A DNA stretch of 64,000 nt from Athripsodes cinereus (Eukaryota; Arthropoda; Insecta; Trichoptera; Leptoceridae). This document shows, one piece after another, positions 11,444 to 23,110 of the stretch (position 1 is its first letter; each line of letters opens with the position of its first letter). The notes below the pieces were generated by a model, which made no database searches, had not been told where the DNA came from, and saw only the letters and a list, made by a program, of their open reading frames with translations. The stretch is taken from the NCBI GenBank assembly GCA_947579605.1, contig OX388319.1, forward strand, positions 25,061,447 to 25,125,446. The letters run 5' to 3'. A program made the position numbers and the translations under genes.

Positions 11444-12030
11444 CTATCTATCTATATACCCTCACACCGTGTTCCAGGTGGGGAAGGCAGAGAAAATGGA
11501 ATGCCATATTGACCTATTTCTATATATTTTCGCCAGTGATATGTTATACCTAGATTTGCAATATGAATCTCAAACATGTACCATCAATAAAATCTCGTTG
11601 CGGTCCTTGGTGCCGCAATTTTTAGTTTGAAAAAAAGCGACACACATATAAATTGTTTGTAGATAACAAGAGATAGAAAATATGAGAATGGGGATTATAA
11701 CAGATAGAGATGAATATATACAAAAGAAAAGAGATGAATATATATTACTCAGGTATTGTACCTCGACGGGTGGGTACACATTTTTAGAGAATATTTGTAT
11801 GACATTGCGAATCTAGCTGTAACATATCACTGATTTTCGCATTCTCCACATTCATACAGTTTCTCATACATGCATGCTAACTTCTCTTGCATAACACAAC
11901 ACCATCCTTGAGAATTTGAATTCAAGATAAAGCCAGTCCTTGGACGGCTGCGCTTTCTCACACTCCTTATTTCAGATAAACACATAATCGTTGGAATCTT
12001 TTTATCATCCATTCGCTTCAGATGTCCAAA
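11444..12030 (-). mobile_element. RTE-type LINE fragment interrupted by a MITE
   Basis: 11444-11533 is the 3' end (a TATC run, then 'ccctcacaccgtgttccagg'). 11833-12030 continues upstream in the ORF (readable as FGHLKRMDDKK...MCLSEIRSVRKRSRPRT). The gap is exactly the MITE at 11534-11832; removing it and one duplication rejoins the LINE text. Confidence 0.8.
11534..11832. mobile_element. hAT-type MITE with perfect 8-bp target duplication
   Basis: Terminal inverted repeats: left CAGTGATATGTTATACCTAG, right reverse complement CAGTGATATGTTACAGCTAG, both continuing ATT.GCAAT. It is flanked by ATTTTCGC at 11526-11533 and 11833-11840. An 8-bp duplication with CAGTG ends is the hAT pattern. It is 299 bp and has no transposase. 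Confidence 0.85.
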
Positions 12031-12644
12031 CAAAAATAAATAATAATTTTTAACAAGTTTGTGACATTAAGGTTATTTTGCTTCTAGCAAAGTTTCTTTG
12101 CTTAATAAAACTATTCTCTGTTTTATCATTTGTTTCCTTTCTTAAAGATTATGCAGTTTTTCAGAGCACATAATAACGTCTACAAACGGTTCTTAGAAAA
12201 AGAAAAGGGAATGACAAGAGACAATCGTAACCATAGACAAAAATATTAATATTACAATTATCATGGATCAAATCCTCAACAAGTGAAAAAGATCATGCAT
12301 AATCAATATTCTCAAGTAATGTTACTCAATAAAAAATATTATTACTTTATTATCAATCACTGAATATTTTTGTGTGTTTATAAATGCCAACATAATCCAA
12401 TAAAATTAAAATTTGATAATTCCTTTATAATCCTTAAATCGCTTAAAAAGCACATACATAATATCAAACATACAGATAAGGGAACAGATTAGACTTTATT
12501 ACTGATATAACACTTTTTATTACATGTAATCTTCATAATGAATAAAATACTGGACTATCTGTTTGGTAGAGTTATTGGAACATTGTCTATTAACTATTTA
12601 TACCATTTTTGTATTTTATCACATTTTCCTTTTTAATTGCATCA
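12031..12644. other. No recognised gene or repeat
   Basis: AT-rich, with no supported ORF. Confidence 0.4.
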
Positions 12645-12906
12645 TATCGACTGCTTAGTGTCAAATTGGTGTAACTACAAACATGAGATAAATATACCTA
12701 CAGAAATATTCTACTGATTGAGCTTTATTTACTGTCAAAACGGTGTTACTTTCTGACAATTCGACATAACCAAAATATTGTTATGTCGAATTGTCAGAAA
12801 ACAACACAATTTTGACAGTAAATAAAGCTCAATCAGTAGAATATTTCTGTAGGTATATTTATCTCATGTTTGTAGTTACACCAATTTGACACTAAACAGT
12901 TGATAT
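12645..12906. mobile_element. Near-perfect palindromic (foldback) element
   Basis: Arms of about 125 bp ('gtgtcaaattggtgtaacta', 'gataaatatacctacagaaa', 'tgacaattcgacataac') are mirrored with few mismatches around a centre at about 12775. A hairpin MITE is most likely; there is no coding capacity. Confidence 0.8.
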
Positions 12907-12950
12907 TAGCTGCGATAAATTCTCTTGTATGGTGCATCTAATCAACATTA

Positions 12951-13250
12951 TTTATTTATTTATTTATTCATTCCTTAGGTACTGTATGTTAGGCAGAAAA
13001 TTCAAATTTTAAAATTTATATATGATCCAACAAATGTAAATAAATAAATTTAACTATCATCGAGGCTAATCACACAAATGGGGTAGTCAGGAGGCTGTTT
13101 CCACAGAAGTAATCCCCTCAGTAACGCAGTTAGATGGAAGAAATCACTATATAGTGACAATCTCGCCACTGCAAATCATAACATTTTTTTATTGTGTAAA
13201 TTGATTTGTTGATTATATTATGTGAATGATGATGTGCAAATAAAATAAAA
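12951..13250 (+). mobile_element. LINE 3'-end fragment
   Basis: 'agatggaagaaatcactata' with 'agtgacaatctcgccactgc', then 'gtgaatgatgatgtgcaa' and an AATAAA-type tail. The reverse complement of the same tail is at 22990-23110. Confidence 0.6.
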
Positions 13251-13817
13251 TAAACAAATAAATAAAAATTGCATTTGAGTTAGTTGGAAATAAATAATTT
13301 TTCACAATGTTTTGTCTTTCACTAGACATTTCTAAACAACAACAACAACAAAAAAACTGTAGGAGTAATTTTTTTTCTATATCAGCTACTCTATAGAAAA
13401 AATTAGTAAGTATAATAATAATGGAATACATACTTCGTTTCTGGTGTTGAATAGAGTTTTGTTGGCGACGCATTTTGATACAAAACTAGATGTATGATAA
13501 TATCACTCAGAAAGCACTCTCTCTATACTGAACACATAACTCCAACTAATAACATTTATTATGAAATTCAATGTATAGTAATGTTACATTGAAAACAAAT
13601 CCAGATAAATTTATAATAACGATAATGATAGTGTACTTTTTAATAATTATCAACAATAATGTATAAATTGTAATAAGTTTAGAGAATATTTAATAATAGT
13701 TAGTCAAAAAGAACCCTATTGTTATTTATTTATTTATTTATATCAAACTTAATCCATGTGTGTGTGTCTGATAAAGATGTGTAGTTGTAATTTAAAAAAA
13801 AATATTATTGTGTGTGC
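13251..13817. other. No recognised gene
   Basis: AT-rich sequence with a TTTA microsatellite near 13725. Confidence 0.4.
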
Positions 13818-13996
13818 AAACACAAAGAAAGCAGGTTGCAAGCGCAGATAAGTGCCGGTAAGCGCTGGCAAAGTAAATTGCAATCGGCGTTCCTGTTTTA
13901 ACTATGTTCGTGTCCATTGAAATGTATGTAAACATTCACAGCGCCGGTAGACGCAGGCATCCGAAAGCAGGTAACCCGCTTTCTTTGTGTTAGCAC
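13818..13996. mobile_element. Short TIR element (MITE)
   Basis: Left 'aacacaaagaaagcaggtt' is mirrored by right 'aacccgctttctttgtgtt'. The inside is GC-richer (repeated 'gcgc', 'ccggta') than the surroundings. Confidence 0.6.
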
Positions 13997-14639
13997 CCTA
14001 ATGCATCATCTATATTGTAATTTTTTATATTTAATGGCCTTGTGTCGTGTATGAAATAAATAAATTTATCTTATTAAAAAGTTGACTGAAAGAGAATAAA
14101 TAAATAAAACAAATAAATAATGAATCAAATTTTATAAGAATTACTTTTTTTAGTATGGATAAATTATCCCATAAAATATGTGTGAAAATATTTTACTATT
14201 ACATTTCAATAATGATATAATTTGTATTGTGAAAGAATATTATTTACAGTGATAACATTTTAGCAGGGAGGTTAAAACTGTGGTCTGTAAACTAAATGCA
14301 GTCTCCAATTATTGTTGATTTGTCGACAGCAAGCGTCTTTATTTAAATATTATGTTATATGTATTTAAAAACAATATTAACATTTGCAGAATAGTAATAA
14401 ACAAATTAGAAACAATATCTTTTAATGACTTATATAATCATCAGATTTTTTAATTAGAAATTTAATTTAAATCTAAATTAAATCAGCGATGAGGTTTGCC
14501 ATTTCTCCTGAATATCTTAACTTTAATTAGCGTAGAGAGAACATATGGCATGTTTGTTAGATGCAGTTGACCAGCTGGCATGCGGGAAATGCGACAGTGG
14601 TATAAATAATAAACTTTAATCTAAAAAAAAAAATCACTA

Positions 14640-14875
14640 TCTTTTTATACCATCACACCATTTCCCACAAGCAGAAAAGCCGGTAAAATAACCACACGAA
14701 ATAAATATTTCCTAGTCGACATCTTCGTGTACAAAAATAAGACATTCAGGCTGTGCAATACACCTGATCGCTAAATAAAAAATGTTTAATAAATCTTGTC
14801 TGTTTTATAAATCTGAATTTAATTATTATTAAAAAAATACAAAAAAGAGTGGGAGACCTTCGCCAGAGCCATGAC
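14640..14875 (-). mobile_element. RTE-tailed retroposon copy (diverged)
   Basis: 'tataccatcacaccatttcc', 'aagacattcaggctgtgcaa' and 'aaagagtgggagacc' occur in the order of the copy at 61372-61626. Confidence 0.5.
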
Positions 14876-15299
14876 GGAAATTTCAAATCAAATAGGTACT
14901 GTACATTTTTGTATTGATTTTGAGTATCCGACGCACCCGGATATCAGAGGCAATATTTCAAGAAAATAGCGTGTCTTTTTTTTTCCTTAGTAGCACTTGA
15001 TTTCATTTGATTAAATTTCAAGAAAATAGGGTGTCTTTTTTTCCTTAGTAGCACTTGTAGAGCGCTGGCGGTCCGCTAATTAGAAGCCGTAAATGCAGCG
15101 TGACAGGGATACACAATATGATAGACAGGCGGACATATATTTATTTATACACATGTACCTATACTACAATCTCTTATCAACTAAATATATGTTTGATATG
15201 TCGGCAGTATTCTACTAATGCTACTGTGTACACTACAAACCACATACATACTACAGTCGTAAAAGGCTCAACAGATAGTGAGTTATGTTTATTCATGTT

Positions 15300-15510
15300 C
15301 ATACCATCACAGAACTTCCTACAGGTGGAATAAAAAGCGGATAAACTGTATCTGAAAATGCAAACAACAATGAAGACATTCAGGGTGGGTGGGATACTTC
15401 ACCACAGAAGAATGCAACATGTTATTCACATGTTCTACAAACACCTGTCTTTTATAGGATATTTGAAAACTTTTAGGGTCTGCGCTAAGCTGGGGACTCT
15501 ACAGATGTAT
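15300..15510 (-). mobile_element. RTE-tailed retroposon copy (diverged)
   Basis: 'ataccatcacagaacttcc', 'gacattcagggtgggtggga', 'aacacctgtcttttatagga' and 'ctggggactctaca' occur in family order. Confidence 0.55.
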
Positions 15511-15636
15511 CATGTATAAAGTTTGCATATTTTGTTATTTATTTTTTTATATGTCTCATATTTGTATAAATACAATATAAAACATATTATATAATTAAAC
15601 AAACAAACAAAAAAATATAGGTGTATATCTAAAAGA

Positions 15637-15870
15637 AGGGGTGTGAGGAAGCGCGGATGTCCAAGAACCACGTGGCTTGATCACGTGGACCAAATTCTTA
15701 AGGACGGACACGTGTTGAGTAAGAGAAATCGGCGTGCATGTATGAGAAACTGGATGAATGTAGAGGAAGCGAAAGAAGTATGTAAGGATAGATCTGTATG
15801 GCGTTCTGTTTTCTCTGCCTGCCTGTTTTTTCTACCCCTCCTGGGACATGGCGTGAGGGTATAAGACAAA
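15637..15870 (+). mobile_element. RTE-type LINE fragment, 3' end
   Basis: Reads GVRKRGCPRTTWLDHVDQIL, SKRNRRACMRNWMNVEEAKE, then SVWRS, as in the copy at 20299-21426, and ends 'gcgtgagggtataa'. An extra short insertion precedes 'cctgggacatggcg'. Confidence 0.8.
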
Positions 15871-15949
15871 CTTTACAATAATTTATATTTATTTTTTATC
15901 TACCACTTTTTTCTCTTACTTTTGAAGTTTCTTATCAACGGCTGGTATT

Positions 15950-16569
15950 CATTCAATTCAAATTCAAATTTCTTTATTCATAAAATATTTACATCACATT
16001 TATTTATTTGCAAGACACTGGACACCTCCTGACATGCCCAATGACTCCCAGACAGTGTCACTGGGAGGAATTCGTGGGACGAACTCACCTAGGGGAGCTG
16101 CAAGAGAGGTCGTTGCTTTCTGGGAGGGAATGGGAGTGTAGATGTGAATTTGGTGTTTTTGTTATTTGTCGTTGCTGACCGACACGAAAAGAAGAAGATC
16201 ACATTTATATCAATAATACTACATTATTTATGTAACAATAAACAAAGTGTTGGTGTTGCTGCCCCACTAGATACAATGCACCTGTATTGGGGCTATTATA
16301 GTATAGTATAATCACAGATAAGTAGTTTAACTATTTAATTTTCCGCAATGAGACAAGACAGTAATCTATTTATTTATTAATTCCTTAAGTAATTTTAAAT
16401 AAAAAATACATTAATATTGAATACAATCAATATACAAAGAGTGTTTATCTTAATGGTGGGATTTAACAATCCTTTCTATACAGCTTCCAGGTTCTACTAC
16501 TAATTCTTAGTTTAGGGTCGGATAATGCGATCTCATGGCTGTGGGGCCTTGAGATAGAAGAAGAAGAAG
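15950..16569. mobile_element. LINE-derived debris, mixed
   Basis: GC-richer pieces at 16010-16190 and 16470-16570 (ending in a GAA run) look like decayed LINE ends. Class and borders are uncertain. Confidence 0.3.
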
Positions 16570-16695
16570 AAGACCTATCCTGAATGTCTTTATTTTTATT
16601 GCTACAGGGAGGACAATTTGAATGTTATATTATTACATGCAGCTAGTCTGCTGACAACTCCACTTTATCATATGCCGTGATGGTATAGATCAGCG
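16570..16695 (+). mobile_element. RTE-tailed retroposon copy (short)
   Basis: 'tcctgaatgtctttattttt', 'gagaggacaa'-type text and 'atgccgtgatggtatag' match the family tail. Confidence 0.5.
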
Positions 16696-16997
16696 ATGCA
16701 CAAACCGCGGCCCTCGGCCGGTATATCTGCGGCCCGCCAGCGAATTATACAATATTAAAAAAAATCTCAATACCAGTAATAATCGGATTTTCGGTAAAAG
16801 TACCGGATACTTAATAATTCGAGTAAATATTCTTTAACAAAACTGAGGAGTTTTTGAAATATTTCAAATTCCTATACCATTTTGAAAATTCAAACACAGG
16901 CACCTACTGCGAGAAAATATTCTTTATGAAAATCAAGGTGTTTTTGAAATAATTCAAATTTCTATACAGTAGTACTATACCATTTTGAAAATTCGGT

Positions 16998-17013
16998 GAC
17001 GGGGGGGGGGGGT
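16998..17013. repeat. G homopolymer
   Basis: A run of about 13 G in otherwise AT-rich DNA. It is either an assembly-sensitive site or a G-quadruplex-capable run. Confidence 0.7.
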
Positions 17014-17754
17014 AGAAATTTTAATGTGTGTGCATTTCGGGAAATTTGAATTTTTAGTGTTAATTTTCTTATAGACTTTAACTTTAGTCTTTAGCTCATA
17101 ATCTTCCCGAGTGGCCCTTGTTCCCTATAAGTCTGTGCATCCCTGGTATACATAGATATATATTAAACACCTTAAACCTTTTCCAACCAGTGAGCCCATA
17201 CAGGCACATAAAGAATTTCATTTATAAAATTCACCATGTTAGAAAACAATTTATAGTTCATGCTGAAATTATTTGGAAAGATTGCTTTTTTAAGGTGGAA
17301 TAAATATTTTTCTGTCGGAGTCACTACTTTGGATTTTATTTTTTGGTCTTGATCTCCATTTTATGATTTTTGATTAGAAAATCTACATACACATTCATTT
17401 TGCGCATCTATATTTTCTATATTGTTGTTTTGTTATAATATTGGTGAATAAAAAAATATAAGTTACAATTTTGAAGAGTTTGTAACGTTAATTTGGTAGT
17501 GAGAGGATTAATTATCAGGTAGCTCAAACCTTCAATGGAAATATACAGTCACTATCTCTGTATGTTATAAATCTTTATTTTATTTATTTAATACGAGATA
17601 GTGTGCATATAAATTTTACGTCTGCTGTATATGATCAAATGTTATCGTCTACTTGTTTACAAGGAAACCGGTGAATTGTTTCTTATTATGATATTATATT
17701 TGTTGAACGGACAGAAGCTATACCATGCTAATTTTTAAACCACGTAGGATCTGA

Positions 17755-18180
17755 TTTAAGCGTGAGGAAGAATCTCATTAAAGCCTTTGTGTGGAGCATT
17801 TTGCTATATGGGTGCGAGACGTGGACCATCAGCAAGAGTGAAAGCGGACGGTTAGCGGCATTTGAAATGTGGTGCTATAGATGCATGCTGAAGATTCATT
17901 GGTCGGAACACGTCGAAAACGAAGAAGTTTTAACCAGGGTTGGCGAAAAAAAGGGAACTCCTCAAAATAATCTGCCAACAACGAGCTAACTGGATTGGCC
18001 ACAACATCAGGCACCCAGGACTGCTCATCGCAATCGCAGAGGGTAGGACCTAAGGCACAAATGGCAGAGGCCGACCGAGAGACGCCTATATGGACCAACT
18101 GAAGAGGGACATGAGCTGTGGCTCATACATAAAGTTGAAGAGACTGGCTGAGAATAGGGAGGAATGGTCAGCCACGTCTC
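17755..18180 (+). mobile_element. LINE fragment, second RTE-like lineage
   Basis: Reads KAFVWSILLYGCETWTISKS, AFEMWCYRCMLKIHWSEHV, NEEVLTRVGEK, then after a frameshift a WIGH-type stretch (NWIGHNIRHP). This is the C-terminal part of LINE reverse transcriptases of this type. It is distinct from the family at 20275-21990. Confidence 0.75.
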
Positions 18181-18184
18181 CGAG

Positions 18185-18265
18185 CACCATTCCTCTCTGC
18201 TAAATATATTTTCTTGGTCATTCTGTCCTCATTCATTCTTTCCACGTGCCCAAACTTGACATTAT
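18185..18265 (-). mobile_element. RTE-type LINE scrap
   Basis: The minus strand reads FGHVERMNEDRMTKKIYLAE, the same segment as in the copy at 20275-21990. Confidence 0.65.
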
Positions 18266-18754
18266 TAAAGAGATTGACTTTTGCACCAACGCAATAAATA
18301 AAATAAAATGACCAATGACATACAAACATATTTGACAATAAATTAATTACAGTGCACATCTGGAATAAAAAATAACTACTAATACTCCAGCGCAATATTC
18401 CAGTGATTTTGCTAAAAAAAAATGTGAGAAATAATTACATTTCTGGACAAAGTGCAGTTTTTCTCTAACCACCAGATCGTAATCAAACACTTATTTCAAT
18501 ATTTATTTACAGTTATCTGCAATCAATATAAAGATTATTTTTTTTGATACAGATAACTTAGTAATAATTTAATGCATAGCTAAAGATATTTATTTTGTGA
18601 TATTACCTGTTGATTCTATCAACATAAATAATGAAGAATCAATAATGAATCATAATTATTACAAATTAATATAAAAGATAATATCATTAGCCAACAATTT
18701 GAAATTTTTCAAAATTATGTTTCTTGATTATTCCGTGACGGTAAATATTCTTAC

Positions 18755-19345
18755 TAAAGGAGTGTTATTTTATTTTATTTTATTTACAAATATTTACGGC
18801 CAAAGCCTTTTACATGTTAAACCTCTGTATACATACATATAACATTAATCATGTTATATTTATAAAATAAAATACAAAATTGTTAAAAAAAATTTGGTCA
18901 AGACATTACAAAGAGAAATCAAAGTGGTATAAAAATGTCAAATATAGTAAAAAGTCAATAAGTTAAAATTCATACGTCAAAAAAAAAATTATATAAAAAA
19001 ATTGATACAAAAAATTTCAAATAATAGAGATCAATTAAAAAACATAAGTTTAGGTCAAGTGGTTAAAAGAGCAATTCGCCACATAAAAAAAATAACAATT
19101 AGTCACATGAACATATCCAGTTAGAGGCATCGAATACCAGAGAAGATCAACGTAAATAAGCAACTATAAACCTCGACTACCCATTGTCAGTTTGTAGACT
19201 CAAGTATTTGATAATGTCAGATTTGTATTTTAGAAAACTGTCAGCAAAAATATCAGTACTTTCACCCACCAGATTACCAAGTCTGTGAAATCTGTTTATT
19301 GGAGTATGATATGTGTTATGAATAGAGTAGGATGATGAAGAGGAC
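18755..19345 (-). mobile_element. LINE 3' part, same clade as 2967-5822
   Basis: The minus strand reads HRLGNLVGESTDIFADSFLK then YKSDIIKYL before a stop, matching the C-terminus of the LINE at 2967-5822 (HRLGNLVGDHTDVFADSFPK). The 3' end 'gtaaaaggctttggccgta' plus an A/T-rich tail matches too. Confidence 0.75.
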
Positions 19346-19382
19346 TGTTAGAGTTAGAGTTAGCTATTGGGAAGAATTTTCA

Positions 19383-19810
19383 TTCATATCATCATGCCAC
19401 TTCCCACCAGTGAAGTGGTAAATAAACTGCATGTAAGTAATAAATATACAGATTGTCCTCTCTACATCAACAAAAAAAGACATCCAGTACGAGTGGAGTG
19501 CCACATAACTGAATGGTAGATAATAATAACTAGACAACTTATTCAAGATGCGCCGTTTTGTGGAAAAACCACCGCAAGGGCCCATTCAAGAATCATAACA
19601 CCTCCTGAACAATAGGGTTTTTAACCTCGCCTTGAACACCTCCACACTCTCCAGAGTCCGCAAATCATAGGGAATTTTGTTCCACAGCAACGGACTGGCC
19701 ACGGTAGATGTTAATTATTTTAAACGTACGGTTTTACAAACACCTGCTTATTACAGGAGACTGGTAAACTTACAAAAAAGAGTGGGGGACTTATTCATTA
19801 TCGGGAACTC
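19383..19810 (-). mobile_element. RTE-tailed retroposon interrupted by a LINE C-terminal fragment
   Basis: The outer parts (19383-19500 and 19725-19810: 'cacttcccaccagtgaagtg', 'aagagtgggggactt') belong to the family at 61372. The middle (about 19550-19715, minus) reads LLWNKIPYDLRTLESVEVFK, a LINE C-terminus. Confidence 0.55.
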
Positions 19811-20274
19811 CATTAGATGCAGACTTTTCAAGGCTTACTATCAAGTTATTACATCTTTATTACATTATAATGGCACCATTTTCAAATTTACATTGCACAA
19901 AATCACCTATGACATACATATCGAAATAGATGGTTCCCTTCAAGTACTATTAACCTGTCCGTGAGTGAATAAGGAAAAAATAAAAGTGTATGGTAGAGTG
20001 AATTAATTCAACTTTCACTTTTTGAATATTTTTTTATTGCATGTTATAGAAAATGATCCCTAGAATAAATGTTTATGAGGAACCAACTCTCAAAAATTAA
20101 TAATAACGGAGTTATAATACAAAAACAATTTTGACGTGTCATGTCTGCTCCGGTATTGTCAACAATGGGTTCAACATACGAATATTTATTATTATCAAAA
20201 ATATTTATTTTTATTTGTATTTAACAAAAACTTATGAAGGTACTAAAAACTAATTAAATTGTCCAGAATCATCT
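19811..20274. other. No recognised gene or repeat
   Basis: AT-rich, with no supported ORF. Confidence 0.35.
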
Positions 20275-21990
20275 ATATCTATATCTCTATCTATACCCTC
20301 ACGCCATGTCCCAAGTGGGGTAGGCAGAGAGAACGGAACGCCAAACAGATCTATCTTTACACACTTCCTTCGCTTCCTCCACATTCATACAGTTCCTCAT
20401 ACACGCACGTCGGTTCCTCTTACTCAACACGCGGCCGTCCTTTAGAATTTGATCCACGTGATCAAGCCACGTGGTTCTCGGACGCCCGCGTTTCCTCACA
20501 CCCTTTCTTTCAGATAAGTATATCCTCTTTGTCATTCTTACCTCGTTCATTCGTTCAACATGCCCAAACCACCGTAGTTTATTCACGCGCATTCTGTCCA
20601 CAACAGTCTTCTTGCATCCGCTCATTCTTCTAATATCCTCATTCTTCACTCTATCACGCAGCGTTTTACCAACCATTCTTCTCAACGATCGCATCTCTAC
20701 TGCATTTATTCCACTTTCGTCCTTCTTCAACCACGTCCATGTCTCGCTTACATACGTAAGTGACGGTACCAGAATGGTATTGTGCACCAGCATTTTAGCC
20801 ATGTTCGACACATTGTCATTGCTGACAATGGGTCGAAGTGCACCGTTTACTCTAGCACCGGCCACTTTACTTCTTTCAATGTCCCTATCGCATCTTCCAT
20901 CCCTCGTAAACATACTTCCCAAATATACATACTCACTTACTTGCTCCAGACATTCGTCACCAACTTTAATCTCGCAAATCGTTTTTTCATTCTCTCTTTC
21001 AAAAACAAGAACTTTCGTCTTCATAACATTCATTTTCAAACCATTCAAATTGCAACTATCATACACACACGTAACAATCTCTTGTAAGTCCCTTTCACTC
21101 TCAGCCATTAACACCAAATCATCTGCGTACATCAATGCATTCACCCGAAACCCATTCAGCTCGACACCAACATCCATCTCTTTCACAGGTCGCATACAGT
21201 AGTCAAAGAATAGGTTGAACAGCCACGGAGACATGACACAACCTTGCTTCACTCCCTTGGTGAGGACAAACCACTCCGAGAGAGTGTTATTTATCCTCAC
21301 GCAAGCGGAGCTTTCCACGTAAAGTGAAGAGATTGCGCGGATCAACCGGCTGCTCACCCCATACTCCGACAACACGCGCCACAACCTTTCACTGTCCACT
21401 CGATCATATGCTTTCTCCAGATCCACGAACTTTCTCTCTGGTGTTTACCCAGAAACTTCTCTATAACCATTCGCAGGGAGAAGATCTGATCGGTGCACCC
21501 TCTGCCATTCAAAAAAGCTCCTTGCGCATCCCATATCTTACACTCAGTTATCTTTCGTACTCTCTCAATCAAAATTCTACCATACAGTTTCCCTATTGAA
21601 CTCAGCAAGCTAATAGCCCGATAACTCCCGCATTCAAGTCTAGAGCCTTTCCCTTTGTACAGGGGGCAGATGATAGCCCTCCTCCAATCCTCTGGTGTAA
21701 CACCTTCTCTCCAACAATCGTTGAAAAGCTCCAAACACCACGCGAGAGCCCCCGGTCCACCAGACTTGATGAGCTCAACGGCAACACAATCATACCCTAC
21801 AGCTTTACCGCACTTCGCTTTTTTTAATGCATTCATAATCTCATTCATGTCTATCATATCGTTTTCATTCACACTGCTTTCACTGTCGTCATACTCATTT
21901 GCATTTGTACCATCACATTCAAACAGATCTTCGAAATATTCCTCCAGATATTCCTCCAAATATTCCTCGAAATATTCCTCCGAAATATTC
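20275..21990 (-). mobile_element. RTE-type LINE, 5'-truncated, one frameshift
   Basis: The best copy of this family in the window. Upstream piece 21959-21430: MNEIMNALKKAKCGKAVGYD, then CPLYKGKGSRLECGSYRAIS, LLSSIGKLY. A missing base near 21446 shifts the frame. The downstream piece 21426-20299 continues DLEKAYDRVDSERLWRVL, GVKQGCVMSPWLFNLFF, catalytic YADDLV, LNGLKMNVMKTKV, then the C-terminal RRMVGKTLRDRVKNEDIRRM and WFGHVERMNE. The 3' end is 'gacatggcgtgagggtata' plus a TATC-type repeat. The RT is broken only by the frameshift. The 5' side has a small in-frame repeat coding EEYLEEYFE. Confidence 0.88.
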
Positions 21991-22099
21991 CTTCCAGAAT
22001 CAGCACAAAAGGTAAAAAAAAAACTTCATAAAACACTCCATAAAATAACACCCATAGCGCACGAACGTACGCAGCAAAATGGTTTGCAACTGCGAATGA

Positions 22100-22335
22100 C
22101 GGTATGTATTTCAAGCGGTGGTCACGTGACATTTTGTATAGGCGATAAATAAGGTCAAAACACGCCTATTTTTGATTTTTTTCCTTGTGATTGGTAAAGT
22201 ATATCCGATAGATTGGACCAATGATGAAATTGACGAATTTGGCGGGAATACCAAAATATTACTGGATCAAACGCACCGGTGCGTGCGTACTCCAGATCCC
22301 ATAATATTTCTTGCACGCACCGGTGCGTTGGTACT
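22100..22335. promoter_or_regulatory. Cluster of candidate promoter sites, gene unknown
   Basis: In AT-rich DNA this stretch holds gtCACGTGac (22121-22130), CCAAT-type words (GATTGG at 22189; ATTGGaCCAAT at 22212-22222), an E2F-like TTTGGCGGGAA (22238-22248), and two identical 14-bp perfect palindromes ACGCACCGGTGCGT (22271-22284 and 22315-22328). No start codon of a recognised gene follows on either strand. It could also be an element's promoter, since the RTE LINE lies just to the left. Confidence 0.35.
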
Positions 22336-22989
22336 CCTTTACAGGTTAAATATTTAGTTATAGAAAAAAATTATGCTCCTATTTTCAATTCCACAAATAA
22401 ATATTTCGAATAGTTTAACTATTGAACGGAACAAAGACAATGTATGTCTTTAGCACTGCAATTATTATATAGTATATTTCACTTTTTGCTGTGTTTTAAA
22501 GCATAACATAAATGTGCAAAAATTACAAAAACTAGGATATCTCAAATACAAGACATAATCTGCTTGCTGAGTTACGGAACTGGACATTCAAATTATATTA
22601 TAAATGTTAATATTTTATATAATAAATTGTCTTACCACCAAACAGACCTCCCATTCCTGTGATAAACTGAGTTTTATTCCCTTATCAACATATCCTAGAA
22701 AAATACACAACAGTGAACATTTAATTTTACATTAAATTTGATTTTAAAGAATGTATAACTGCCGATTCCATAAAAAGATAGAGTCGCATTATCTTCCAAG
22801 TTGTTTTTGGTTTCAAAAACTAACTTTTAATTTTAAAGAGGCTTATCTCAGTTTGATTTCCCAACACCAGATGTCGGCGTCGTCGTCATCACCTCTACAA
22901 TATTGAAGAATGTGTGTAAATGTGAATTAATACAATAATTATCATGCTTAATTTCTTATTTTGTATTTAGAAATTTAATTTCTTTACAA
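22336..22989. other. No recognised gene or repeat
   Basis: AT-rich sequence. Confidence 0.35.
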
Positions 22990-23110
22990 TTCATAATCAA
23001 AATTATTTATTTATTCTTCTTGCACATCATCATTCACATAACAAAATCAGTTTACATAAGATAAAATGTGATGATATGCAGTGGCGAGATTATCACTATA
23101 TAGTGATTTC
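22990..23110 (-). mobile_element. LINE 3'-end fragment, inverted partner of 13125-13250
   Basis: 'cttgcacatcatcattcaca' and 'cactatatagtgatttcttc' are the reverse complement of the tail at 13125-13250. Confidence 0.65.

Noticed and set aside
17829..18098. 89-codon minus-strand ORF
   Set aside because: Antisense to a LINE C-terminal fragment.
20471..21202. 243-codon plus-strand ORF
   Set aside because: Antisense shadow of the RTE reverse transcriptase; Ser/Thr/Leu/Phe-rich with no family pattern.
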